58,969 bases of DNA from JADFRG01 sp046759305 (GTDB lineage: Bacteria > Chloroflexota > Anaerolineae > Anaerolineales > E44-bin32). Positions 9,201-16,236 of this stretch are shown here, one piece after another. Under the pieces are notes generated by a model. It searched no databases. It worked only from the letters and a program-made list of their open reading frames with translations, and was not told the DNA's origin. Position numbers and translations under genes: made by a program. The stretch covers positions 1 through 58,969 of the forward strand of contig JBHIBY010000003.1 of NCBI GenBank assembly GCA_046759305.1, in the 5' to 3' direction. Numbering within the stretch: position 1 is the first letter of the stretch; every line of letters starts with the position of its first letter.

Positions 9201-11211
9201 GACTGACGAGCGCAGAATCCAGCTCGGAGTCTTTGACACCTGATCTGATTGCGATGCGAGCGGAGTGGAAATAAGCTTCTGCAGGGGCTGTCGAGGGCAG
9301 AGGACGGATTACTTGGGCCGCTTGAGCCAGGTCTCCTTGCCGCTCGAATGCCTTTGCCAATGCTAGACCTACCCGCCAGCTAAGAGGTTGTCTCAACGCC
9401 AACCGGCGCAAGATTTCAAACGCTTGATCTGCGTGCCCAAGCTCGCTGAGCAGCTCGGCGTACTCCAGCCCAGCTTCCACATTTGTGTTATCCAACTCCC
9501 ATGCGGCGGATGAAACATCCAAGGCTTCACTGACTCTTCCCTGCTCGCGCAAATGCCTTGCCAGCGAAAGGCGAATGCTAGGATTTTTCGGATTGGCCTG
9601 AATTCCTTCAGTCAGCGTGTCGTACGCTTCAGCGCTACTTCCACGTTCGGTATGAACCGCGGCAAGCGCCTCGTAAGCGCGGATCTCAGAGGGTGACCTT
9701 CTAACTGCCTCTCTATACTTGGATACGGCGCCTTGGTGATCGCCGGTTCGATCAAGCAGCTGCCCTTCCAAGAATGATTTGCTCGAACTCGCCGGTAGCT
9801 CGTCCGTGATGTTCGACGCCATTTCGAGATCGCCCGCTGCAATGGCATATTGGGCAAACTCGCTACTGTCCTTGGCCGACAGCTGATGCATATGCTCGAG
9901 GGCCTTTGTGTGATGGCCAATCTGGTGTTGAATCTCGGCCAGGAGCTTGCGTGCTGCCTCGTAATCTGGATGGAGCGCTATACCGATCGCAGCAAATTCT
10001 TCCGCTTCCTCGGCATCGCCAGCCTCAAACAATGCTCGTGCCAGACTCACATACGCTTCCATGCTGGCCGGATGATGTGAGACGCGCATACGAGCGGCCC
10101 TAACAGCAGCCGCCCAATCGTTAGCACTTGTTAAACCCTCGGTCAGTAGTGCGAGCCATTCTTCATCCAGGGGATCGCTGATTGAGTCCAGCGCGCCGTT
10201 TAGCATGACTCGAGAATCGCCGCTCTGGGATTGAGCCAAGCCAGCTGCGATCTGTTCCTCAACTGTCGGATCAGTGCCGGAGACAAGCGAGAGACTTTCG
10301 CCCTGGCGGTCCAGGCTGATCAAGCTCAACGCTGTACGTGCTCGCCGAACCGGCGTAGGAATGATTTCTAAAGCTCGGCGATTAGCCTCGAGTTCCGTGA
10401 CCACGTCTCCTGAATCCCGTGCCTGATCGGCAGTGATATCGGCGATCCGGGCCGCAGTTTCCGATGCCGTTTCCCAAGCCTTATTAAGTGAACTGCGCGC
10501 GGCGCTGGGTTCGCCATTGAATTGGCGTTCCACAGCCTCAATCAATAGGTTTGATACCCTGTCGGATCCACCATTGGCTGAAAATGAGAGCGAGCGAGCC
10601 AGCTCCGTTTCGCGATTGCGAGAGATCTGCTGCAGCAACTTTCCCGTAGAGCCATTTGCATTACGAGTGAGCAATGCAGCCGCTTCACTAGCCGAGACAT
10701 TGGCGAGTGCAATCTGAATGGCAAAGTTGGACATATTTTGATCCAGCAGATTGCTAATGAGCTGTTCTGGATTCTCAAGGTTGGTCCAGATGATCGCGAT
10801 CGGAGATCTCCAGGTGGCTGCAGATTCCGACACGCGTTCGATGAGCAGCTCGGGATCATCGTCGTAGCGTCGCCCGAACTCGACACCCAACAGCGCTGTG
10901 TCGAGCAGATCACGCCGGATTAAGACACCGACAGCTGCCTCGTCCCAGACCTGACGGGCACGCGCCCCATGCGCCTCGGCAATACTCCGGTTCATTTCAG
11001 AGTGGAGACTTCCACCCAGGGCAAGCGAGGCAAGATGTGACGACGTCAAGTGGGCAGGCGGATTTGACGCGGTGACTTCGTCCAGAAAGGCGGGAATGTG
11101 CAGCGCGGCCCACGCCTCCGGAACGCGGAGCAGGCGTTTGAGAGCAGCCGCGAGCTGGTCCCGGTCTAGGTGCGCTTGGAGCGCGACCAGGACTTCTTGG
11201 TCCGTGTGCAT
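6259..11211 (-). CDS. Giant TPR-repeat protein (1650 residues)
   Basis: The protein is built almost entirely of tetratricopeptide repeats, recognisable by recurring A-x-A-L-G/A...P patterns such as ALEVAEQAVELDPDDSRAWHALGDSL and the regular C-terminal run to residue 1645. The first 250 residues are more divergent. It has no signal peptide or membrane segment and no enzymatic domain. TPR solenoids are protein-binding scaffolds, and here the obvious partner is the TPR-peptidase encoded next with an 8-base overlap. GGGG lies 6 bases before the ATG, and the gap to the upstream membrane-protein gene is 12 bases. It is read from the sigma-54 promoter at 11589-11604. Confidence 0.9.
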   Translation of the reverse strand: MHTDQEVLVALQAHLDRDQLAAALKRLLRVPEAWAALHIPAFLDEVTASNPPAHLTSSHLASLALGGSLHSEMNRSIAEAHGARARQVWDEAAVGVLIRRDLLDTALLGVEFGRRYDDDPELLIERVSESAATWRSPIAIIWTNLENPEQLISNLLDQNMSNFAIQIALANVSASEAAALLTRNANGSTGKLLQQISRNRETELARSLSFSANGGSDRVSNLLIEAVERQFNGEPSAARSSLNKAWETASETAARIADITADQARDSGDVVTELEANRRALEIIPTPVRRARTALSLISLDRQGESLSLVSGTDPTVEEQIAAGLAQSQSGDSRVMLNGALDSISDPLDEEWLALLTEGLTSANDWAAAVRAARMRVSHHPASMEAYVSLARALFEAGDAEEAEEFAAIGIALHPDYEAARKLLAEIQHQIGHHTKALEHMHQLSAKDSSEFAQYAIAAGDLEMASNITDELPASSSKSFLEGQLLDRTGDHQGAVSKYREAVRRSPSEIRAYEALAAVHTERGSSAEAYDTLTEGIQANPKNPSIRLSLARHLREQGRVSEALDVSSAAWELDNTNVEAGLEYAELLSELGHADQAFEILRRLALRQPLSWRVGLALAKAFERQGDLAQAAQVIRPLPSTAPAEAYFHSARIAIRSGVKDSELDSALVSLEIAEQGGWANPSTSYWFGRAYEQAERYDEALARYKQALESNEYELREKAILGSARSALGMNQISIALAILEDAQAHYPRSARILAAMSDVYLFANLPDKALEVAEQAVELDPDDSRAWHALGDSLANSGDFRGAIKAVERLSALDPRAAEGWLTLARLASEAQDQRVVRRSVAEALWRGRRNPKVLQDTAQFLEHRGDLHSAIRVMKAATRTRPDDPQLLGVLASIQEAAADYQGAYKSWQANTGLAPSEPEPLRRSAACAQLLGLGSQSVNQLEKAVAIEPGNPWLRRDLARAHLEQGQVREGLLAYAGAVKAAGNDSSLAYEAAETALISGEPRNALGLLRSTLADSGRGKAAIGEAFLLLDKRDLATSSLSEAIELGYETPRSFAMLAVATSDRSRTMEFLERARIIQIESAHDAIWVARAEMGLFNAQQAVAALVGWDADPFAAMEQVRVSLRARDMLSLFSLSDAVSELQIDDLTSSVRSAMEALQKRNLEDPAFGPWLRVEEAPAELLDFIGSDPMGWIGEAITVALLKANGLTAASDTLAQVELVRAEAEWSSILKGMIHELAGQQEEARSAYRSGISSTPIASYLLGRAYERSESLERAATHMGAAVLEAPHQHRWQHRLASVYVQMGDEDSALAHFQEAVSSAPENSDYLLSLASAYASSGHLNQALEGYTAALAYGSDSFTAHREAGQVALHLEAYDQASTWFERAITLAPSDIDSLIGSAKASMALGNRQQADERLMSATQQAPDDARVLLGAGYVRAGSGDYEAALSAFEKALQAGADPIDVRRGESMVLIRQGKHDQASEAMEEVLNSDPDDHRLWHELAETLEAGLDLSSAEKAIGEAIRISPVNPEYRLGLGRISRKSGNLDRAVEELRKAENADPDDARIPVEAGLVYEDRREYPRALDSYLKAVEIDPNSLQAHYRAGLLLRTLKAYRKAGEMLKRAAELAPANQEVMHQLAAARALELVHG

Positions 11212-11223
11212 GCGGACCCCGGT

Positions 11224-11553
11224 TTAGATAACTTGGACCTGATCGACGACCCAGTATGAGGCCGCGATCATCCCACTGCCCAACATGATCAGAAACAAGC
11301 CGGCCCCGCTGGCAGTCTTCACTAACGAGTTCAGCGCACCTACTAACTCAGAGGCGCTGTTGACCAGGCCGGTGACTTCTTCTGCCATTCCTTTGCGGCC
11401 CAGGCGGGCTGAATGCGTAGCCAAGGCACGAATCTCCTTGGAGTAGCCCCGACTTACTAGGACGAATATTCCAAGCAGTACGCACATGCAACCCAAGACA
11501 AATACGGTTGCCGCGATGATCATTTGCATATCAATGGTTGAAAGAGGAATCAT
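11224..11553 (-). CDS. Small two-helix membrane protein heading the TPR/peptidase operon
   Basis: A 109-residue protein with one membrane segment at about residues 10-34 and another at about 84-105, joined by an amphipathic, charged central part (SKEIRALATHSARLGRKGMAEEVTGLVNSASELVGALNSL). No family is recognised. An in-frame ATG lies further upstream (11637), but I chose 11553. GGAGG precedes it by 5 bases, and the sigma-54 transcription start predicted at about 11578 lies downstream of the longer start. It may anchor the cytoplasmic TPR/peptidase pair to the membrane. That is inference from operon position only. Confidence 0.7.
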   Translation of the reverse strand: MIPLSTIDMQMIIAATVFVLGCMCVLLGIFVLVSRGYSKEIRALATHSARLGRKGMAEEVTGLVNSASELVGALNSLVKTASGAGLFLIMLGSGMIAASYWVVDQVQVI

Positions 11554-11588
11554 GTCTGCCTCCAGAAAAGGGATCTGAAGGCCATAGG

Positions 11589-11604
11589 TGCAATGATCGT
11601 GCCA
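11589..11604 (-). promoter_or_regulatory. Sigma-54 promoter of the membrane protein/TPR/peptidase operon
   Basis: The minus strand reads TGGCACGATCATTGCA, an exact match to the -24/-12 consensus. It lies in the gap after the activator gene stop (11654). Transcription would start near 11578, leaving a leader of about 25 bases that carries the GGAGG ribosome-binding site of the gene starting at 11553. Confidence 0.9.
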
Positions 11605-11653
11605 GGCACGGCATGACCATCGTTCACGCACCATCATGAGCAGGAACGCTAAG

Positions 11654-12832
11654 TTATGAGGAAATTAGGTCTTGGAATTCGGGGGAGAGGTGACCAAGAT
11701 CGATTTCTTCGTCATCGCAGAAAAGCATGGCTCGTTCGATGACGTGACGTAGTTCCCGCATATTGCCTGGCCAATCGTGGGCTATGAGAGCTTCGATCGC
11801 GCGTGGAGTGATGCCAGTCACTGGATTACCGGTGCGCAGACTCTCCTGACGAATGAAAGACCCCGCCAATGCAGGGATGTCACCTTTGCGCTCGCGCAAA
11901 GGCGGCAAGTGAAGGTCGACCACCTTCAAACGGTAGTAGAGGTCCTCTCGAAAGCTGCCGTCTTTCATCATCAAAGGCAAATCTCGGTTGGAGGCGGCGA
12001 TGATCTGAACATCGACGTTGATCTCATTCACCCCGCCGATCCGGCGAAACTTCCGCTCGTCGAGAACACGCAATAGCTTGGCCTGCATATCCGGCTTAGT
12101 AGAGGAGATTTCATCCAGAAACAGGATTCCGTCATCTGCGACTTCCATTAGCCCAGGCTTGCGCTTGGTGGCACCCGTAAATGCTCCCGCTTCATGGCCG
12201 AAGAGCTCGGTTTCAATCATGGTGTCGGGTAGCGCCGCGCAATTGATGGGCACAAATGGCTTTTCGGCTCTCGGTCCTGAGACCCGAATCACGTTAGCCA
12301 TGATCTCTTTACCGGTCCCGGTCTCTCCTGTGATGAGAACCGAGACAGACGCTGCAGCAGCGCGCTCTGCTTCGTCCGCAATACGAGCCATCTCCGGAGT
12401 ATCTCCCACGATCCACTCGTACTGATTCTGAGAGGATTTTCGGAGCAAGGTGAGTTCACGCCGCATAGAGACGACTTCGCTCGCTCGTTCGATCGCGCCG
12501 ATAAGTTGCTCTAGATCTAGAGGCTTCTGAAGGAAATCTTGAGCACCTTGCTTCATGGCCTGAACCGCGATATCGACCTCGCCAAAGGCCGTCATGAGAA
12601 TCACGGGCGGGCTGGGGTTTTCCCGTTCAATTTGCTCTAGGAGCGAAAGCCCGGATCCATCGGGTAGCACAACGTCTAATAGGACAATGTCAGCTGCCCC
12701 TGTCTCGATGGCTTGCTGTGCCTGTGCCAAGTCGCCAGCTTCAATTGCTTCGTAGCCCGCGTCGCTGAGCGCCTCATTGACAAAGCTGCGGGCTGTGTCT
12801 TCGTCGTCAACGATAAGAACCGTTAGGCTCAT
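11654..12832 (-). CDS. NtrC-type sigma-54 activator lacking the DNA-binding domain
   Basis: A 392-residue response regulator. It has a receiver domain (1-115, phospho-acceptor Asp53 in LLDVVLP) and an AAA+ domain with Walker A GETGTGKE (169-176), the sigma-54 contact loop GAFTGA (216-221) and Walker B GILFLDE (235-241), plus the usual C-terminal AAA lid. The protein stops at about residue 392, right after the lid (HLSPEFQDLISS). The Fis-type HTH found in most NtrC proteins is absent. Known activators of this shape, such as Helicobacter FlgR, contact sigma-54 polymerase from solution. Its start overlaps the kinase stop by 4 bases, so the kinase encoded upstream is its cognate partner. Confidence 0.93.
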   Translation of the reverse strand: MSLTVLIVDDEDTARSFVNEALSDAGYEAIEAGDLAQAQQAIETGAADIVLLDVVLPDGSGLSLLEQIERENPSPPVILMTAFGEVDIAVQAMKQGAQDFLQKPLDLEQLIGAIERASEVVSMRRELTLLRKSSQNQYEWIVGDTPEMARIADEAERAAAASVSVLITGETGTGKEIMANVIRVSGPRAEKPFVPINCAALPDTMIETELFGHEAGAFTGATKRKPGLMEVADDGILFLDEISSTKPDMQAKLLRVLDERKFRRIGGVNEINVDVQIIAASNRDLPLMMKDGSFREDLYYRLKVVDLHLPPLRERKGDIPALAGSFIRQESLRTGNPVTGITPRAIEALIAHDWPGNMRELRHVIERAMLFCDDEEIDLGHLSPEFQDLISS

Positions 12833-14763
12833 GCTGATTGTGCGATTGGGAGCTGCAGCGTGAAAACGGTGCCCGCATCAGGATAGCTCTCCACCGAGAT
12901 GTTTCCCTGGTGTGCGTTCAAAATGCGCCGACTGATAGCGAGCCCGAGTCCCGTTCCGGTTTTCTTAGTAGTGAAGAACGGATCAAAAACGCGGTCCAGT
13001 TGATCCTGCTGTATCCCCGGCCCTGTATCTGCAATTTTCAGTTCCAGATCCTTCGGCCCGATGGGCGAGACGCTGATAGAAAGCGTGCCGCCTTCCGGCA
13101 TAGCCTGGATGGCGTTGGTGAGGAGATTGACGATAACCTGTTCCAGAGTCCGCTCGTCTGCGATAACGGGCGACATCTGTGGGGCGAAGTTCTTATGAGT
13201 ACGAACCTTAGCTAAGGACAGACGTGGTTCCCATCGGGTGAGGATCCGCTCTAAGAAGTCTGAGAGGTCTATCGATGCGAACTTGAGCTCCAATGGACGT
13301 GCGAAGAAAAGTACGTCTTCCATCAACTGGTCCAGCCGACTGCATTCGCTACGCACTCGCTCAATCGATTCGTATTGCGGATGCTCGCTTCCCAATCGGG
13401 ATGCAACAAGCTGCAATCCAGTGCTGATGTTGTTGATCGGATTTCGTACCTCATGCGCAAAGATCGCCGCGACCTCGCCTAGCAGGGCACGCTGTGCAAG
13501 CGTTTCGCTCTGATCTTCGATCGCCTTTTGCTCCGACTGATCACTTAGCACAAGCACGACCCGGGTCGGCGCTGCATCCTCCTGAGGTACGGCTCTCACA
13601 TTTACTGGAAAGGGCGTGCCATCTCGCCTGTGAAGCGTCACATGAGCTCGATCAGCCTGGCGCTGATGCCCCAGAACGTCCAGAAGAGTGGTCATTATGT
13701 CCGAAGGTCCTACCAAAACCTCCTGGATCTCCATTCCAATCAGCTGGTTGTCTGGGTAACCCAGCATTCGGGACGCAGCTTGATTGGCTCGTAGGACTCT
13801 TAATTTCGAGTCGAGTGCAAGGACCGCGTCGTTCACCGCCTCGAACTGAAGCTCTTGCTCCTGCTTACTGTGCTCTAGCGCATCATCCAGCTCCGTAACA
13901 ACCTCTCGCTGCATATTCATCAGGATACGGGCGTGGCTGAGATTGGCCAAAATCTCCATGAGACCGATGGCGTCTGATGGTACGTCTTGAAGCTCGCGCC
14001 ATCCGACGACAAGCAGCCCTACCCAGGCACTGGACGTCCCTAGCGGGGAAGTCCGCAAAGCCTTCAACCCTAAGGACCGAGCTGACCGCTGAAGCGGGTG
14101 ATCGGGCCGAGTGCCAATGGACCATTGGCTTGGGCGATCCAAAGGATCGAGGTCGGTGGTGGGCAGGGAGGCGGGAAAACCATCGGGTAGATGGCCCTCG
14201 AGCTCATATTCCGGACCGACCGATGAGACTCGATAGACGCCGACCGCCGCAGCAGAAAGGAGTTTTCCAGCTAGCTGGATGATATCGGCTAGCGCACTTG
14301 GCGTCGATTCGAGCAGCACCTCTGTGATCTCGATCAGCGTCGCCAACTGTTCCTTTTCCGAAAGCGATCGTTGTTCATCGCGCAAACGGTCGGATGTTGC
14401 TCCGACCCGTAGCAAGATTGCCTGCGGCGGGCTGCCTACCGGAAAGGCGAGGATATCGACCAGGAGCTGTTCGCCGTCGCGAGTAACGGCTGGCACCGAA
14501 TTTATTTTGCCCTCGCTCGAGGCCTTCGCGCGTGCAAGAGCCACCACACCTTCATCGCTAAAAAAGAAGTCGGAAGGAGCAACGGCCTCCAGCTCGTTTC
14601 GGGTGAATCCGCTCAACAGAAGAAATGCGTGGTTTGCGGCAAGAATCGTACGCGCCTCGCCGTCGATAACCAGAACTGCCTCGCTTAGCGAATCAGCGAG
14701 GGCTGCGAATAACTCTTTATGGGGTTGAGGTCTGAGCAATCTCGTAATTGGGTTCGTTGTCAA
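12829..14763 (-). CDS. PAS-GAF-PAS sensor histidine kinase (NtrB-like)
   Basis: A 644-residue kinase with PAS domain 1 (about 20-115), a GAF-like domain (about 135-275), PAS domain 2 (about 305-410), a HisKA dimerisation domain with the phospho-acceptor His437 in FAHEVRNPINNI, and a C-terminal HATPase_c domain with N box (VNLLTNAIQAM), DTGPGI and GTGLGLAISRRI. No membrane segments are seen, so it should sense a cytoplasmic signal through PAS/GAF, as NtrB does. It lies 12 bases after rpoN and overlaps the activator gene by 4 bases. The three genes form one sigma-54 control operon. Confidence 0.93.
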   Translation of the reverse strand: MTTNPITRLLRPQPHKELFAALADSLSEAVLVIDGEARTILAANHAFLLLSGFTRNELEAVAPSDFFFSDEGVVALARAKASSEGKINSVPAVTRDGEQLLVDILAFPVGSPPQAILLRVGATSDRLRDEQRSLSEKEQLATLIEITEVLLESTPSALADIIQLAGKLLSAAAVGVYRVSSVGPEYELEGHLPDGFPASLPTTDLDPLDRPSQWSIGTRPDHPLQRSARSLGLKALRTSPLGTSSAWVGLLVVGWRELQDVPSDAIGLMEILANLSHARILMNMQREVVTELDDALEHSKQEQELQFEAVNDAVLALDSKLRVLRANQAASRMLGYPDNQLIGMEIQEVLVGPSDIMTTLLDVLGHQRQADRAHVTLHRRDGTPFPVNVRAVPQEDAAPTRVVLVLSDQSEQKAIEDQSETLAQRALLGEVAAIFAHEVRNPINNISTGLQLVASRLGSEHPQYESIERVRSECSRLDQLMEDVLFFARPLELKFASIDLSDFLERILTRWEPRLSLAKVRTHKNFAPQMSPVIADERTLEQVIVNLLTNAIQAMPEGGTLSISVSPIGPKDLELKIADTGPGIQQDQLDRVFDPFFTTKKTGTGLGLAISRRILNAHQGNISVESYPDAGTVFTLQLPIAQSA

Positions 14764-14775
14764 ACGCTACCCTCG

Positions 14776-16161
14776 CTATGCTGTAGCAGCCTGCGTTTTC
14801 CGCAGTCTGGCAGGGAGGATCCCCTCCATCGTTCGATATTTCGCTACCGTTCGCCGGGCAATTTTGACTCCTTGTCGGCGAAGGAGGTCAGCAATTTGAT
14901 CATCGGTGAGTGGTTTCTTCTCAGATTTCACGATTTCCTTGATTCGATCCCGAACCGATAGGCTTCTATCGAAGAACCGGGCCAGCGGAATGATGCGACC
15001 ATCTGGCAGCGCTACACCTTTATTTGCGACTGCACGGGACACCGTCGATTCATGTACTTCAAGCTTTTCGGCCAATTTTGCGCGGGTCATTGGCTCCAAA
15101 TAGCGGTCCCCATTCAATATAAATTCGCGCTGTTGCTCTACCAAGTTTTCCATCAGCCTGCGCATAGTATTGTTGCGCTGTTGCAGACATTTGACAAATA
15201 GGGAAGCACGTTCCAAATGCTTCTTCCACTCTTCTGAGTGGTTCTCATCAGCATCTGCTAGGGCTTTCCTGAATTGTGGATTAACTCGAAGCCAACCAGG
15301 CATCGAGGAAAAGATCTCAACGATGAGCGGGCCCCTCGATCGCTGAGTGATTTGGATATCCGGGGAATGGTAGACATTTGGATCGGCGCCGTTGGGCGAG
15401 CGCCCGGAACCCCAGAATACTCGAGCAGGATAAGGGTTCAATTTTTCCTGAATAAAGGTGGCTGCTTTTCGGACCTTCGAAACGGGCACTTCAATCTCAT
15501 TGGCGATCGTGTCAAAGCCGCGCCGCGCCAATCGCTCGAATTCAGTTTCCAGCATCTTCCGGGAAAGAATTACCAGCGGGTCGTCCGCTCGCATCAGATC
15601 GAGCTGGGCGAGCAGCGCTTCCCGCGGACCGGATGTGCCAAGGCCCGGAGGGTCAACGTGCGAGATCAGGTCGATGACGCCGTGGACTTGCTCCATCGGC
15701 GCTCGAAGTTCTCGAGCAATGAGAACTGGGGCATCCGCAAGAAATCCGTCGTCGTCAAGGCTGGAGAGTATGTATGCCGCAATTGGGCGATCTTCCACAG
15801 CCAATTCCGCGGCTAGTTGCTCAAGTACATGGATGGCGAGGCTCTCAGGCGCGGCTGGCTCAAGTTCTTCAGTATCGTCCTCAAATCGCGGAGTGCCGCC
15901 AGCCTCGCGTGGCGAGATGAAGACTACAGAGTCATCATCCGCATGCGGGGAGCTGCACCTGGGGCATGGGCCGTGCGCTGGGAGCCGTTTCTTGCATGTC
16001 GGGCACACCAGATCATCGAGCAGTTCCAGTGCGGGATTCTCGGCAAGTTCCTCAAGCACTTTGTCCTGTAGCTCCTGATTGGAGAGCGCCAGCAGGCTCA
16101 TGGTCTGGGCTAAGTGGGCGGTTGCGACGTGCCGTAGCGATTGATCTTGTATCTGAAGCAT
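14776..16161 (-). CDS. rpoN: RNA polymerase sigma-54 factor with an embedded zinc ribbon
   Basis: A 461-residue protein. Region I (about 15-48) is LAQTMSLLALSNQELQDKVL followed by EELAENPAL, the part that meets the activator. The core-binding region spans about 105-290. A DNA-binding HTH (about 360-385) and the RpoN box ARRTVAKYRT (435-444) that reads the -24 element complete it. Unusually, residues 53-69 form CPTC-x9-CPRC, a zinc-ribbon motif, between region I and the acidic region II. GAGG stands 7 bases before the ATG. Its own upstream region carries a sigma-54 promoter, implying positive autoregulation. Confidence 0.96.
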   Translation of the reverse strand: MLQIQDQSLRHVATAHLAQTMSLLALSNQELQDKVLEELAENPALELLDDLVCPTCKKRLPAHGPCPRCSSPHADDDSVVFISPREAGGTPRFEDDTEELEPAAPESLAIHVLEQLAAELAVEDRPIAAYILSSLDDDGFLADAPVLIARELRAPMEQVHGVIDLISHVDPPGLGTSGPREALLAQLDLMRADDPLVILSRKMLETEFERLARRGFDTIANEIEVPVSKVRKAATFIQEKLNPYPARVFWGSGRSPNGADPNVYHSPDIQITQRSRGPLIVEIFSSMPGWLRVNPQFRKALADADENHSEEWKKHLERASLFVKCLQQRNNTMRRLMENLVEQQREFILNGDRYLEPMTRAKLAEKLEVHESTVSRAVANKGVALPDGRIIPLARFFDRSLSVRDRIKEIVKSEKKPLTDDQIADLLRRQGVKIARRTVAKYRTMEGILPARLRKTQAATA

Positions 16162-16195
16162 ATCGGTGCCTCAAGCGGGGAAGTATACAGCTATG

Positions 16196-16211
16196 TGCAA
16201 GAAGCGTGCCA
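16196..16211 (-). promoter_or_regulatory. Sigma-54 promoter of rpoN (autoregulatory)
   Basis: The minus strand reads TGGCACGCTTCTTGCA, an exact -24/-12 consensus. The predicted start is near 16185, 24 bases before the rpoN ATG. It lies in the divergent rpoN-trmFO gap. Confidence 0.88.
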
Positions 16212-16224
16212 CCACACAGGGTGA

Positions 16225-16230
16225 TAGAAT
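16225..16230 (+). promoter_or_regulatory. -10 element of trmFO, leaderless type
   Basis: TAGAAT ends 6 bases before the GTG start at 16237, so transcription should begin at or next to the start codon. No ribosome-binding site is present. Confidence 0.6.
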
Positions 16231-16236
16231 GCCGCC

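Noticed and set aside
10029..10043. Further sigma-54-like site on the minus strand (TGGCACGAGCATTGT).
   Set aside because: It lies inside the giant TPR coding region, lacks the C of the -12 element and has no gene start downstream.
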